A stretch of DNA of 23,380 nucleotides from NCBI GenBank assembly GCA_019454705.1, contig JACFNS010000002.1, forward strand, positions 1-23,380. The letters run 5' to 3'. The DNA comes from Taibaiella sp. Its GTDB lineage: Bacteria; Bacteroidota; Bacteroidia; Chitinophagales; Chitinophagaceae. This document shows positions 1-7,500 of this stretch, piece by piece. Within the stretch, counting starts at the first letter, position 1. Each line of letters starts with the position of its first letter. The translations under genes and the position numbers were made by a program. The notes under the pieces are model-generated. The model searched no databases, was not told the origin of the DNA, and saw nothing but the letters and a program-made list of their open reading frames with translations.

Positions 1-259
1 CTGTGTTCTGATAATTATCTAATATTGGAGTGGTTGTAAGCAAATCTACGGTCCAGCCTTTTTGAGCTGTGTATTTTACATTGTCGCAAAAATTGTTGTT
101 TACCAGTAGGATATCTCCAGGCTCTTGCAAATCAATGAACATTTTATAAAAATTACTCGCACTATCGATACTTCCCTCGGTACAGTTACGGTGGTAGTAG
201 TCTCTATGGCTAATCTTGTCTGTGCAACTTATCGTACAAGATGTCGTTGATTCATTCAT
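1..259 (-). CDS. Partial protein, possibly SAM methyltransferase-like (3' end outside window)
   Basis: An uninterrupted reading frame of 86 codons runs from an ATG at 259 to the window edge, so only the N-terminal part is visible. An in-frame TAA stands at 265-263 just upstream, which fixes the start at 259 or at the second ATG at 255. The first 35 residues are rich in Cys, Ser and Thr. From about residue 48 the pattern EPGDILLVNNNF, then QKGWTVDLLTTTP, resembles motifs I and II of class I S-adenosylmethionine methyltransferases, but the glycine-rich signature is missing. The methyltransferase idea is therefore inference only. A -7 box and a terminator-like leader hairpin lie directly upstream. 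The reading frame is convincing; the function is not established. Confidence 0.6.
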   Translation of the reverse strand, partial: MNESTTSCTISCTDKISHRDYYHRNCTEGSIDSASNFYKMFIDLQEPGDILLVNNNFCDNVKYTAQKGWTVDLLTTTPILDNYQNT

Positions 260-275
260 TGTTTAAAAAAGCTAT

Positions 276-313
276 CCGGGGTACATAATCTTTAATTGGT
301 TATGCCACCCCGG
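276..313 (-). promoter_or_regulatory. Leader hairpin with T-run just before a start codon (candidate attenuator)
   Basis: Outer arms CCGGGGT (276-282) and ACCCCGG (307-313) are perfectly complementary. Inner arms ATAA (285-288) and TTAT (300-303) extend the stem. Read leftwards, the stem is followed after a few bases by six T (270-265) and then the ATG at 259. It lies between the predicted -7 box and the start codon, so it would be transcribed as leader RNA. That is the layout of an intrinsic terminator used as an attenuator. Read rightwards, the downstream bases are also T-rich, so a plain bidirectional terminator is the alternative. Confidence 0.5.
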
Positions 314-335
314 ACTGGTTTGTTTTGTCTTAGAG

Positions 336-382
336 CAAAAATATATTACACAGTTCTATCCTTGTGTGATAAATATTACATA
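336..382 (-). promoter_or_regulatory. Promoter of the leftward gene at 259, with upstream palindromic element
   Basis: On the minus strand TATTTTTG (343-336) matches the Bacteroidota -7 consensus TAnnTTTG. A good -33 TTTG is not evident. The 14-mer TATGTAATATTTAT (382-369) ends exactly 25 bases upstream of the -7 box. The same 14-mer sits at the same distance from the -7 box of the thioredoxin gene. Confidence 0.5.
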
Positions 383-404
383 AAGGAAAACCATTCAGGT
401 ATGA

Positions 405-579
405 CTTGATAAACAGGCCGTGTATTATATGTGCGAGAAACGAGGCAATATAAAGGGGTATGTGCTGACGGAATCGGAACTGGTGAACCAGAGAGATTAA
501 AGATCCTGGTCATAAACTTCTGCAAAAACTGAGAAAATTACTTGAAGGCTGCACGTTGGAGGACCTTGGGCTTCCATAG
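405..579 (+). pseudogene. Probable frameshifted remnant of a small gene
   Basis: Frame 405-500 reads LDKQAVYYMCEKRGNIKGYV and continues as LTESELVNQRD before a TAA at 498-500. The adjacent frame continues from about 493 as EIKDPGHKLLQKLRKLL, then EGCTLEDLGLP, to a TAG at 577-579. Joining the frames near 492 gives a protein-like, helix-prone C-terminal segment of about 58 residues. An ATG is present at 429 but no good upstream signal. I do not recognise the family. A relic or a sequencing frameshift are both possible, and so is chance. Confidence 0.3.
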
Positions 580-608
580 AATAAGCCTCACAGTAGTGGG
601 GCTTTATT
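580..608 (-). terminator. Terminator of the thioredoxin gene
   Basis: GCCTCAC (585-591) and GTGGGGC (596-602) pair with one G-T wobble around a four-base loop. Flanking AATAA and TTTATT extend the stem. It lies 32 bases beyond the thioredoxin stop codon. Confidence 0.5.
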
Positions 609-640
609 ATTTAATTTCTTACTGTAAAAGAACTACGGGA

Positions 641-1006
641 CTATCCTGCTTTCTTCACCAAGTGCTCTTCTATCACCTGTTTCAATACATGCTTGGGTAA
701 TGCGCCTTTCTGCATCATTGGCTGCTGGTCTACGGGTATGAACAGCAGGCTGGGTATGCTCTGTATGCCAAATGCCCCGGATAACTCCTGTTCTACTTCT
801 GTATCTACCTTATATATCACCAGTTTGCCATCATACTCTTTTGCCAGTTCTTCGAGTATGGGCGCCACCATTTTGCAGGGGCCGCACCAGTCAGCATAAA
901 AATCTATGATGGCAGGTAGTTCACCTGCATATTTCCACTCCTTATTGTTTTCATAGTCGAATACTTTCTTCTTAAAGTCTTCTGTGGTCAATTGTACTGT
1001 AGCCAT
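641..1006 (-). CDS. trxA: Thioredoxin
   Basis: This is a 121-residue cytoplasmic thioredoxin, a disulfide reductase normally recharged by thioredoxin reductase. The active site WCGPC lies at residues 40-44, with the catalytic cysteines at 41 and 44. The cis-proline that faces the active site is Pro85 in SIPS. The preceding IIDFYADWC strand and the helix after the active site are canonical. There is no signal peptide, so it is not one of the secreted thioredoxin-like proteins common in this phylum. It is slightly longer than the usual 105-110 residues because of the N-terminal segment. It is transcribed alone, with a -7 box 15 bases before the ATG and a terminator after it. The upstream element shared with the leftward gene at 259 suggests common control, perhaps redox-linked; that link is inference. 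Confidence 0.95.
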   Translation of the reverse strand: MATVQLTTEDFKKKVFDYENNKEWKYAGELPAIIDFYADWCGPCKMVAPILEELAKEYDGKLVIYKVDTEVEQELSGAFGIQSIPSLLFIPVDQQPMMQKGALPKHVLKQVIEEHLVKKAG

Positions 1007-1020
1007 ATATTTATTTTTTA

Positions 1021-1067
1021 CAAAGGTACATCATTCAGCAGGCGGCTTCTGTAATAAATATTACATA
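1021..1067 (-). promoter_or_regulatory. Thioredoxin promoter with palindromic upstream element
   Basis: On the minus strand TACCTTTG (1028-1021) fits TAnnTTTG and leaves a short leader before the ATG at 1006. A -33 TTTG is not evident. The upstream element (1051-1067) contains the dyad GTAATA-AA-TATTAC and matches the element at 366-382 in 16 of 17 positions, at the identical 25-base spacing from the -7 box. Confidence 0.55.
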
Positions 1068-1071
1068 GGGG

Positions 1072-1095
1072 TATTGTTAAAGCAGTTTAACAATA
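1072..1095. repeat. 10-bp inverted repeat between divergent genes
   Basis: TATTGTTAAA (1072-1081) and TTTAACAATA (1086-1095) are perfect arms around the loop GCAG, followed by five T on the plus strand. A TAGGGGTAT box (1066-1074) overlaps its left edge, 45 bases before the TAGGGGTAT of the downstream ECF-type promoter. It could be an operator, or an AT-rich terminator insulating the rightward gene. Confidence 0.55.
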
Positions 1096-1110
1096 TTTTT
1101 CCTTGGGACG

Positions 1111-1137
1111 TAGGGGTATCGGTACGTGGTTGCGTTT
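1111..1137 (+). promoter_or_regulatory. ECF-type promoter of the T9SS secreted protein
   Basis: TAGGGGTAT (1111-1119), 13 bases, then CGTTT (1133-1137). The same two boxes with the same spacing precede fecR and the second TonB-dependent receptor. It ends 50 bases before the ATG at 1188. It is assigned to the neighbouring sigma factor by recurrence and position. Confidence 0.6.
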
Positions 1138-1187
1138 ATCCTCTAAAATAACAATTGAAAAAACGTTTACTCGAAAACAAAACTTAT

Positions 1188-2171
1188 ATGAAAAGGTTCA
1201 TGTTTGCTGCAACAATGGTTGCGACTTTTTTAACGGCTGGTACATTACAGGCCCAGATGCCGTACACTTTCAGTGTGTCCACAGCGTCATATCAACCCAT
1301 TGGCAATGGCACTACGCTGAATGACACAACCGTGTGGGATGATGAAATGTACAAAGTGGATATCCCATTTACATTCAAACTCAACAATAAACCGATGACA
1401 AGCCTCTTCCTGGAGGCTATGGAAATAGGATTGCCGGATACGGTCGGCAGTATGGACGGATTGCCCCTGATGAGTGTAGACCTGGTGGACCGTGGTATTG
1501 CCGACTCATTGCAAGTGTCACAGTCGCCTATACGATATATAATTGAGGGTGCGGCCGGCAACAGGATACTGAAGCTGGAGATTGCCAACGTGGGTTTTGC
1601 CGATGAATTTTATGTAGACAGCACGGTAGATGATTACTTCAATATGCAGGTGTGGTTGTACGAAAACGGAAACATAATCGAATACAGATATGGTAGCTCG
1701 TCGGTTACAGATTTTGGCACCTACTTTCCGCTGGGTATGCTTACAGGTTTTGTGAAGAATATTGATTTTTCAAGCTCTTCATTTGATATGATGTACATAT
1801 TGAGCGGAGACCCCTCATCACCGGTTATCGACAGCCTGACGCAAACTTCATTTACCACAGGCCTTACAGCCTTCCCTGATTCAGGCACTGTATATCGTTT
1901 CACACCCAAACCAACGGGCATTGCAGAGAAACACCGCATCCTGGAAATGAGCCTGTATCCCACCCGTACTACCGGCTCTCTGCATATAGATAATCCTAAC
2001 AGGGCGGAAGCCACCTATAAGGTATTGTCATTATCAGGCCAGATATTGAAGTATGGCAACATCAAAAAGGGTTTGAATACGGTAGATGTAAATGACGTAC
2101 CTGCCGGCCAATACCTGGTCAGGTTCGATTACGACGCGGGTTTTGAAACACAAAGGTTCATAAAACTATAG
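1188..2171 (+). CDS. T9SS-sorted secreted protein
   Basis: This is a 327-residue secreted protein. The ATG at 1188 gives a proper signal peptide (MKRFMFAATMVATFLTAG, ending LQAQ); a frame extension to a TTG at 1155 would place charged residues in front of it, so I chose 1188. The body is beta-rich and has the segment FNMQVWLYENGNIIEYRYG, a pattern I associate with jelly-roll-like surface domains of Bacteroidota exoproteins. The last 75 residues, from MSLYPTRTTGSLHIDNP through LSLSGQILKYG to QRFIKL, form a type A sorting domain that directs export by T9SS and attachment to the surface. The CTD begins around residue 255. An ECF-type promoter precedes it and a strong terminator follows, so it is monocistronic. 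Its co-regulation with the uptake locus is inferred from the shared promoter motif. The specific function is unknown. Confidence 0.8.
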   Translation: MKRFMFAATMVATFLTAGTLQAQMPYTFSVSTASYQPIGNGTTLNDTTVWDDEMYKVDIPFTFKLNNKPMTSLFLEAMEIGLPDTVGSMDGLPLMSVDLVDRGIADSLQVSQSPIRYIIEGAAGNRILKLEIANVGFADEFYVDSTVDDYFNMQVWLYENGNIIEYRYGSSSVTDFGTYFPLGMLTGFVKNIDFSSSSFDMMYILSGDPSSPVIDSLTQTSFTTGLTAFPDSGTVYRFTPKPTGIAEKHRILEMSLYPTRTTGSLHIDNPNRAEATYKVLSLSGQILKYGNIKKGLNTVDVNDVPAGQYLVRFDYDAGFETQRFIKL

Positions 2172-2183
2172 CATGGGGCAAAT

Positions 2184-2216
2184 AAACGGGGCAGGCGTCA
2201 AGGCGCCGCCCTGTTT
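2184..2216 (+). terminator. Terminator after the T9SS protein gene
   Basis: GGGC-A-GGCG and CGCC-GCCC pair around a short loop with one bulged A. AAAC and GTTT extend the stem, followed by TTACC. It starts 13 bases after the stop codon and separates this gene from the sigma factor gene. Confidence 0.65.
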
Positions 2217-2273
2217 TACCACTATAAAATGATTAAAATTATATCGTTCTTTGTATCTGTTTTTTAATTAAGT

Positions 2274-2834
2274 ATGGCGCAGGATCAAATTGCAGAAACA
2301 GCCTTTAAGTCATTGTTTGACAGGGAGTACCAGAACTTGTGCAGGTATGCGTATAGCTACCTGAAGGATGAGCACCTGGCTGAAGATGTGGTGCAAAATA
2401 CTTTTATAAAGATATGGGAACAGAAAAAAGACCTGTTGCCAACAGAAAACGCACGTTATTACCTGGTTACATCTGTGCGCAACAACTGCATATCTGAACT
2501 GCGCAAAGCTAAAAACCTCACCTACCCTGAGAATAACCCTGGTACTGATGCAGAGCCCTTTTTCTCGCATATGCTGCAAAAGGAGGAGTACAATGAACAG
2601 CAGAAAAGAATAGCCGCTGCCCTCGACGAATTGCCCCCCAAATGCAAAGAGATATTCCTGATGATAAAACTGCATGGCATGAGCTACAGGCAGGTGGCAG
2701 AAACGCTGGAATTATCGGTAAAAACCGTTGAGAATCAAATGGGTAAGGCTATCAAGACCTTCCGTAACCTATGCCTGCCGGTCTTATTGTCGTTATGCAA
2801 CCTGTTCACTATTAAAAATTTTATGTTGCCGTAG
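2274..2834 (+). CDS. ECF RNA polymerase sigma factor (FecI-like)
   Basis: This is a 186-residue extracytoplasmic-function sigma factor. Region 2, which binds core polymerase and the -10 element, covers about residues 14-80 and includes LAEDVVQNTFIKIWE. Region 4, which binds the -35 element, covers about 117-164 and includes the helix-turn-helix MSYRQVAETLELSVKTVENQ. Regions 1 and 3 are absent, as usual in the family. The next gene encodes a FecR anti-sigma factor and the one after it a receptor with an STN domain, which is the classic surface-signalling triad. The ECF-type promoter for fecR overlaps this gene's stop codon, so the sigma factor likely drives the downstream genes. No such motif precedes the sigma gene itself, so basal expression probably comes from another promoter. 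The last 20 residues are hydrophobic and not typical. Confidence 0.92.
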   Translation: MAQDQIAETAFKSLFDREYQNLCRYAYSYLKDEHLAEDVVQNTFIKIWEQKKDLLPTENARYYLVTSVRNNCISELRKAKNLTYPENNPGTDAEPFFSHMLQKEEYNEQQKRIAAALDELPPKCKEIFLMIKLHGMSYRQVAETLELSVKTVENQMGKAIKTFRNLCLPVLLSLCNLFTIKNFMLP

Positions 2835-2858
2835 GGGTAACGAACATAAATTTCGTTT
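2832..2858 (+). promoter_or_regulatory. ECF-type promoter of fecR and the receptor operon
   Basis: TAGGGGTAA (2832-2840), 13 bases, then CGTTT (2854-2858), ending 23 bases before the fecR ATG. The first box contains the sigma gene's TAG stop. It is identical in layout to the sites at 1111 and 7501. Confidence 0.65.
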
Positions 2859-2881
2859 TACATTAATAACAAGAAGAGCAA

Positions 2882-3859
2882 ATGGAAGAGCGGATCCACA
2901 TACTGATAGCGAAAAAGCTGACGGGTGAAGCGAGTGCAGAAGAAATGCGTGAGCTGGATACATGGGCGGCAAATGGAGACAACCGGACTGCCCTCAGAGA
3001 TACGGAACGCCTGTGGCAGGATAGTGATAGCCTGTTGGCCGGGCCAAAATTTGATAAAGGTGCAGCCTGGGAAAAAATCAGTGCTGGTATAAATAACACC
3101 TCTACGATACAGTCAAAAGGCAGGACTATTGCCTTCCCCGCCTGGACGAGGACAGCTATGGCTGCGGCTGCCGTGCTGGTCATTGGTTTGTTTGTGATAA
3201 TAGGCGTGAATAAAACAGGCAATGTAACCGTTATAGCTGATGCCGGAGATAAGCAGGTGACCTTGCCGGACAACTCTACAATTACACTAAAACATGGCGC
3301 TATACTGGCATATCATAAATCGTTTAACGAAGAAGACCGTAACATCACACTACAGGGCGAAGCGTTTTTCGACGTAGCGCGTAACGAGCAAATGCCGTTC
3401 ATCATTAATGCGGGCGATGTTTCTGTACAGGTGCTGGGTACGTCATTTTATGTAAAAAGCGGTAAAGCGGCCTATGTAGCGGTGGTAACCGGCAAGGTGC
3501 AGGTAACAGCAAATAAAAACACAACTAACAAGCTTATATTGACCCCGGGGGAAACGGGCAGGTTGGAAGATGGGAAACTGGTAGAAGACGCTACCGATAT
3601 ATATGACCTGATGTATTGGAAGACGGGAAATCTTAATTTTGCAGATGTGCCCCTGGCGGAGGTAGCGGCAAGGCTGGATAAAATATTCTCGGAATCAGTA
3701 CGTTTATCGGATATGATGCCTGCTGAAGCAGGTCGGCAGGTGGTCAATATAACGTTTAATCAACAGACATTAGAAGAAATGCTTCGGGAACTTTGCCTCG
3801 TAACACAATGCAGCCTGCAGCAAGACGGTAACAATTATATTATAGCGCCCCTGCAGTGA
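2882..3859 (+). CDS. FecR-family anti-sigma factor
   Basis: This 325-residue inner-membrane protein should hold the ECF sigma factor until a periplasmic signal arrives from the receptor. The cytoplasmic N-terminal part (about 1-88) begins with helices typical of the family (LIAKKLTGEASAEEMRELD). One transmembrane helix spans about 91-109. A periplasmic FecR domain follows (about 121-215), with LPDNSTITLKHGA and LQGEAFFDVAR as typical family stretches. The C-terminal DUF4974 domain, an STN-like fold, covers about 247-323 (LNFADVPLAEVAARLDKIF). The ATG at 2882 follows an A/G-rich stretch. The stop overlaps the GTG start of the next gene (GTGA, 3856-3859), suggesting translational coupling with the receptor. 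Confidence 0.93.
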   Translation: MEERIHILIAKKLTGEASAEEMRELDTWAANGDNRTALRDTERLWQDSDSLLAGPKFDKGAAWEKISAGINNTSTIQSKGRTIAFPAWTRTAMAAAAVLVIGLFVIIGVNKTGNVTVIADAGDKQVTLPDNSTITLKHGAILAYHKSFNEEDRNITLQGEAFFDVARNEQMPFIINAGDVSVQVLGTSFYVKSGKAAYVAVVTGKVQVTANKNTTNKLILTPGETGRLEDGKLVEDATDIYDLMYWKTGNLNFADVPLAEVAARLDKIFSESVRLSDMMPAEAGRQVVNITFNQQTLEEMLRELCLVTQCSLQQDGNNYIIAPLQ

Positions 3860-6423
3860 TAAAGTATATACTTTTCTGTGCAATCTTATTGACATGTTTT
3901 TTTGAGCCGGGCAGTTGTCCGGCTCAGGTACGTGGGTGGTTGTCCAGGTCTTATCAGCCTGCAGCCCAATCAGGCACGGTTAAATATTTCCTTACAGAAA
4001 TGAAAGAGCAAGGTATCCCTCTTTCATACAGCGAAGCATATATACAACCCGGGCGGCAGGTTACTATGCGGGGAACAGAGCAGACAGTACAGGATGTTTT
4101 GAATACGCTGTTTGCCGGGCAGTACCTGATCTTCATAGAAAAAGATGATAAGATATTAATTGCACCCAAAGAGCAGCAAGACGCTGCACAGCCTCGCGGA
4201 CATTACCGTACTATCAACGGGTTCATCAAAGAGGCGGGTAGCAACGAAGTGCTGGTGTCTGCAAGTGTGTATGCACCGGGTACACCATATGGCACTGTCA
4301 CCAACAGTTATGGTTATTATAGCCTTGTGTTGCCATCGCACATACGCACGGTAGTATATTCTTATATCGGCTACAAGGCAGACACAATAGACCTGTTGGC
4401 CGCAGACCGCAAAGATGTAACACTCACAAGGGACGATGTGATGGATGAGTTGTTGGTATCAGCCGATAAAGAAAGCAGTCCGGAACATCTGCACATGACG
4501 GCTGCTGATATACAGGCACGCCCTGTAGTATTGGGCGAAAATGATGTGATGCGCGCACTCCAATACCAGGCGGGGGTGCAGGCGGGTATCGACGGGTCGA
4601 GCCAGGTGCTGGTGCGTGGTGGCGACCCAGGGCAGAACCTGAACCTGCTGGACGGTGTCCCCTTGTATTATGTCGACCATTTTTTCGGGTTGACATCTGT
4701 GTACAACTCTGATGCGGTGAAGTCGGTAGATTTTCACAAAGGTGCCTTCCCCGCACGCTACGGTGGCAGGTTGTCTTCCATTATTGATGTGACCACCCGC
4801 GATGGCAGCCTGGAGAAGTGGGGCGGACAATTCAGCATGGGACTGGTAAAAAGCAGCCTCAACCTGGAAGGGCCGATTATCAAAAACAAATCATCCATCA
4901 TGCTGTCAGCCCGCCGTACCTGGGTAGATGCTTTCTGGAAACCTTTTACCAAAGACCCCAGCTTCAACTTTTACGATATCAATGGTAAAGCCAATTATAT
5001 CCTCAATGAAAATAACAGGCTGTATGTGAGTTTTTATAAAGGTAGGGACAAAATCAAATCGAAAATAGATGATGGTTCCATCAGTACGCAATGGGGCAAC
5101 ACCATCGGCTCTGTCAAATGGAATTCGATAGTAAACCCAAAGTTGTTTGTTAATACCATTTTCACCTACAGCCGTTTCAAATACAGGCTGGACGATACCC
5201 GGCAGGTGATACAGTATGGAACAATATCCAACAGCAGCGACTATACCGGCACTTCCACCATCAACGAATTTACCCAGAAGGTACAGGCTAACTGGAATAT
5301 GAATGCTACCCACCAGGTAGAGTTTGGTGAGAAATACTCTTACTCTGTTTTTGTTCCCGTATCGCTTGAGTCACAATCACTTTATACCCAGGCAGGATTA
5401 GCTGCACCCATCTCTACAGAATTTGCTACACACGAGGTGACACTCTTTGCTGAGGACAATATAACTATCAATGAAAAGTGGCTGATACGCCCTGGTATAC
5501 ATTGGGCTACCTGGTTCAACAGGGATTTTAGTTACTCTGCCTTACAGCCCCGGTTTTATGCTGCATTCAGCATTACGCCCCGTCATATATTGCACAGCTC
5601 TTTTACACAAATGACGCAGTACCTGCACCTGGTCAACAATAATTCTTATGGTCTGCCGACCGATTTCTGGATACCCAGTACCAGCCTTATAGAACCCGAG
5701 GAATCGTTGATGGGTACATTGGGTTACAAGGGTACGCCGGGAAAAAACTTTGAGTATAATATCGACTTCTACTACAAAGACATAACAGGCGTTACTATGT
5801 ATAATTTGGGTAAAGACCTGTTTGATAACACTATTCAGTGGGAGGATAAAATAATCCAGGGCAGGGGATGGAGTTATGGCGCGGAAGTTTCGTCAGAAAA
5901 GAAAATGGGTTCATTCACAGCAGCGTTCGCGTACACTCTTTCATGGACATGGCGCAAGTTTACACAGTTAAATGGGGGTGCTGCTTTCCCTTACCGCTAC
6001 GACAGGAGGCATAATTTTAAAGCATCGCTGGTGTACCAACGCAAAAAGTTTGAAGGGGCTGCAAGTTGGACATACATGAGCGGGGAAGCCATTACCTTGC
6101 CCGACCAGGTGTATCCCGACTTTGACCGCAACCTGATGATAGACCCAGGGTCGTCGTATTACAGCAGCAACTACACATACAACTATACCGGTTGGAACAA
6201 TTACAGGTTGCCGCCGATACACAGGCTGGATGTAGGGTTTAAATTCAAAAAGCAAAAACGCAAAACACAGCGCGAATGGGGTATTGGTGTATTCAATGCT
6301 TATGCTAACAAAAACGTCATGGTGGTTCAGTTGGAGCAGGATACTAATACTCAACAGTTCAACCTGCAGGCATTCAGCTTTTTGCAGTTTGTGCCCTACC
6401 TCACCTACAAATTGATTTTCTGA
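3856..6423 (+). CDS. TonB-dependent receptor with STN signalling domain
   Basis: This 855-residue outer-membrane transporter begins with a GTG that overlaps the fecR stop. The signal peptide is about residues 1-24. An STN (secretin/TonB N-terminal) domain follows at about 40-105, the module that contacts FecR in the periplasm. Next is a carboxypeptidase-regulatory-like domain (about 115-200, with GTVTNSYGYYSLVLP and YSYIGYKAD) and a plug domain (about 215-320, with VLVRGGDPGQNLNLLDGVP and FPARYGGRLSS). The rest is a 22-strand-type barrel ending in an aromatic residue (LTYKLIF). The substrate cannot be read from the sequence. The STN domain and gene order make it the sensor of the locus. The partner is a DUF4249 lipoprotein rather than SusD. 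The second receptor of this locus is clearly paralogous over the plug and barrel. Confidence 0.93.
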   Translation: MIKYILFCAILLTCFFEPGSCPAQVRGWLSRSYQPAAQSGTVKYFLTEMKEQGIPLSYSEAYIQPGRQVTMRGTEQTVQDVLNTLFAGQYLIFIEKDDKILIAPKEQQDAAQPRGHYRTINGFIKEAGSNEVLVSASVYAPGTPYGTVTNSYGYYSLVLPSHIRTVVYSYIGYKADTIDLLAADRKDVTLTRDDVMDELLVSADKESSPEHLHMTAADIQARPVVLGENDVMRALQYQAGVQAGIDGSSQVLVRGGDPGQNLNLLDGVPLYYVDHFFGLTSVYNSDAVKSVDFHKGAFPARYGGRLSSIIDVTTRDGSLEKWGGQFSMGLVKSSLNLEGPIIKNKSSIMLSARRTWVDAFWKPFTKDPSFNFYDINGKANYILNENNRLYVSFYKGRDKIKSKIDDGSISTQWGNTIGSVKWNSIVNPKLFVNTIFTYSRFKYRLDDTRQVIQYGTISNSSDYTGTSTINEFTQKVQANWNMNATHQVEFGEKYSYSVFVPVSLESQSLYTQAGLAAPISTEFATHEVTLFAEDNITINEKWLIRPGIHWATWFNRDFSYSALQPRFYAAFSITPRHILHSSFTQMTQYLHLVNNNSYGLPTDFWIPSTSLIEPEESLMGTLGYKGTPGKNFEYNIDFYYKDITGVTMYNLGKDLFDNTIQWEDKIIQGRGWSYGAEVSSEKKMGSFTAAFAYTLSWTWRKFTQLNGGAAFPYRYDRRHNFKASLVYQRKKFEGAASWTYMSGEAITLPDQVYPDFDRNLMIDPGSSYYSSNYTYNYTGWNNYRLPPIHRLDVGFKFKKQKRKTQREWGIGVFNAYANKNVMVVQLEQDTNTQQFNLQAFSFLQFVPYLTYKLIF

Positions 6424-6424
6424 T

Positions 6425-7480
6425 ATGAATAATGCGAAGAAACATATCATAATAGGTTTGCTGGCCACAGTGGTAGCCTTTGCTGCCTGCACTAAAAAAC
6501 TGGATTTGCCCGATATACCGCACGAAAAGAAAATAACACTGATTGCAGAGCTGGTAGCTAACGATAGCTTTTATATGAGGGCGGGACAAAGCTTACCGCT
6601 TACTAAAAACTCTTCCCTATATTTCGACCTGCTGCAAAATATGAAACTGATCGTTGAGCCAACGGGCTTGCCGGCGTTTACGCTTACAGAGTATGCAGAA
6701 GAATTTACAGGACAGACCTATACACTGCCTTTTGCGTCCAGTCAGAAAGTATTAGCTAACACTACGTACAACATTACGGCTAATCATGTTGATGTGGGCA
6801 CAGCTACTGCGAAAATAACTATACCGGCACCGTTCACAGCATTGTTAAAGGATACGGCTCATATACAGTATTCATCTGCAGACGCTATACAAGCGGACAT
6901 TACCATTAACGATGATGCAACGGGCGAACATTATTATGTGATTGAAGTGTTGAAGCAAATCGTGAACATCAGGAACCTGTTTTATTACAACAACCAATGG
7001 CTGGACGTGACCGTACCTGCTTACAAAATAACTTACGACAGCCTGGTAGCGGCCGGTGTGCAGGTGCAAAAATATTCAGATACTACATTTCAAAGGGCAT
7101 ACACCAGGCAGGGGGTTTACACTAACGACCCGAATACGGAGAACGTAAAAGACGGCGACATCTTCGCCATGAACAAGCGGATATTGCTCAAAGACAATTA
7201 TTTCAATAGCCAGAATTACACTACAAGGGTAATCATTCGTAATACGGTAAGCGAATTTGAAGAGGAAGCCCGCAAAGGGGTTGTACATATAATGGTGAAA
7301 TCTGTGCCTAAAGAATATTTTGAGTTTCTGAAAGCTTATGAGCAATATGACCCCTCGGTGGGGTTCAATTCACTGGCACCACCGGTAAAGCTTATAGGCA
7401 ATGTGCAAAACGGCCTGGGCATGGTGGGCGCCGCCTACGAGGTGCGTTTCAGCTATTGGTTCGATACCTGGGGCTTTTAG
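6425..7480 (+). CDS. DUF4249-family lipoprotein
   Basis: This 351-residue protein has a lipoprotein signal (positive N-terminus, hydrophobic stretch, FAAC with Cys22), so it should be anchored in a membrane, probably facing out beside the receptor. The mature part begins with the family-typical KLDLPDIPHEKKITLIAELV, followed by beta-rich repeats and a C-terminal segment with KAYEQYDPSVGFNSLAPPVKL and NVQNGLGMVGA. DUF4249 proteins are regularly encoded next to TonB-dependent receptors in Bacteroidota; a surface-capture role like that of SusD is plausible but inferred. The ATG lies one base after the receptor's stop codon, so the two are co-translated from one message. A second family member follows the second receptor. 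Confidence 0.88.
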   Translation: MNNAKKHIIIGLLATVVAFAACTKKLDLPDIPHEKKITLIAELVANDSFYMRAGQSLPLTKNSSLYFDLLQNMKLIVEPTGLPAFTLTEYAEEFTGQTYTLPFASSQKVLANTTYNITANHVDVGTATAKITIPAPFTALLKDTAHIQYSSADAIQADITINDDATGEHYYVIEVLKQIVNIRNLFYYNNQWLDVTVPAYKITYDSLVAAGVQVQKYSDTTFQRAYTRQGVYTNDPNTENVKDGDIFAMNKRILLKDNYFNSQNYTTRVIIRNTVSEFEEEARKGVVHIMVKSVPKEYFEFLKAYEQYDPSVGFNSLAPPVKLIGNVQNGLGMVGAAYEVRFSYWFDTWGF

Positions 7481-7500
7481 TATTTTTTAGTGATTGCAGA

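Larger units (their letters stand above)
260..640. other. Intergenic region, thioredoxin gene to partial gene
   Basis: This stretch holds the leader hairpin, the -7 box and the repeated element of the leftward partial gene, then a probable relic reading frame on the plus strand (405-579), and the thioredoxin terminator (580-608). No intact gene is seen. Confidence 0.6.

Noticed and set aside
453..480. AAGGGGTAT followed 13 bases later by CGGAAC, a possible fourth ECF promoter
   Set aside because: It lacks the leading T of TAGGGGTA and the CGTTT box, and no gene starts downstream.
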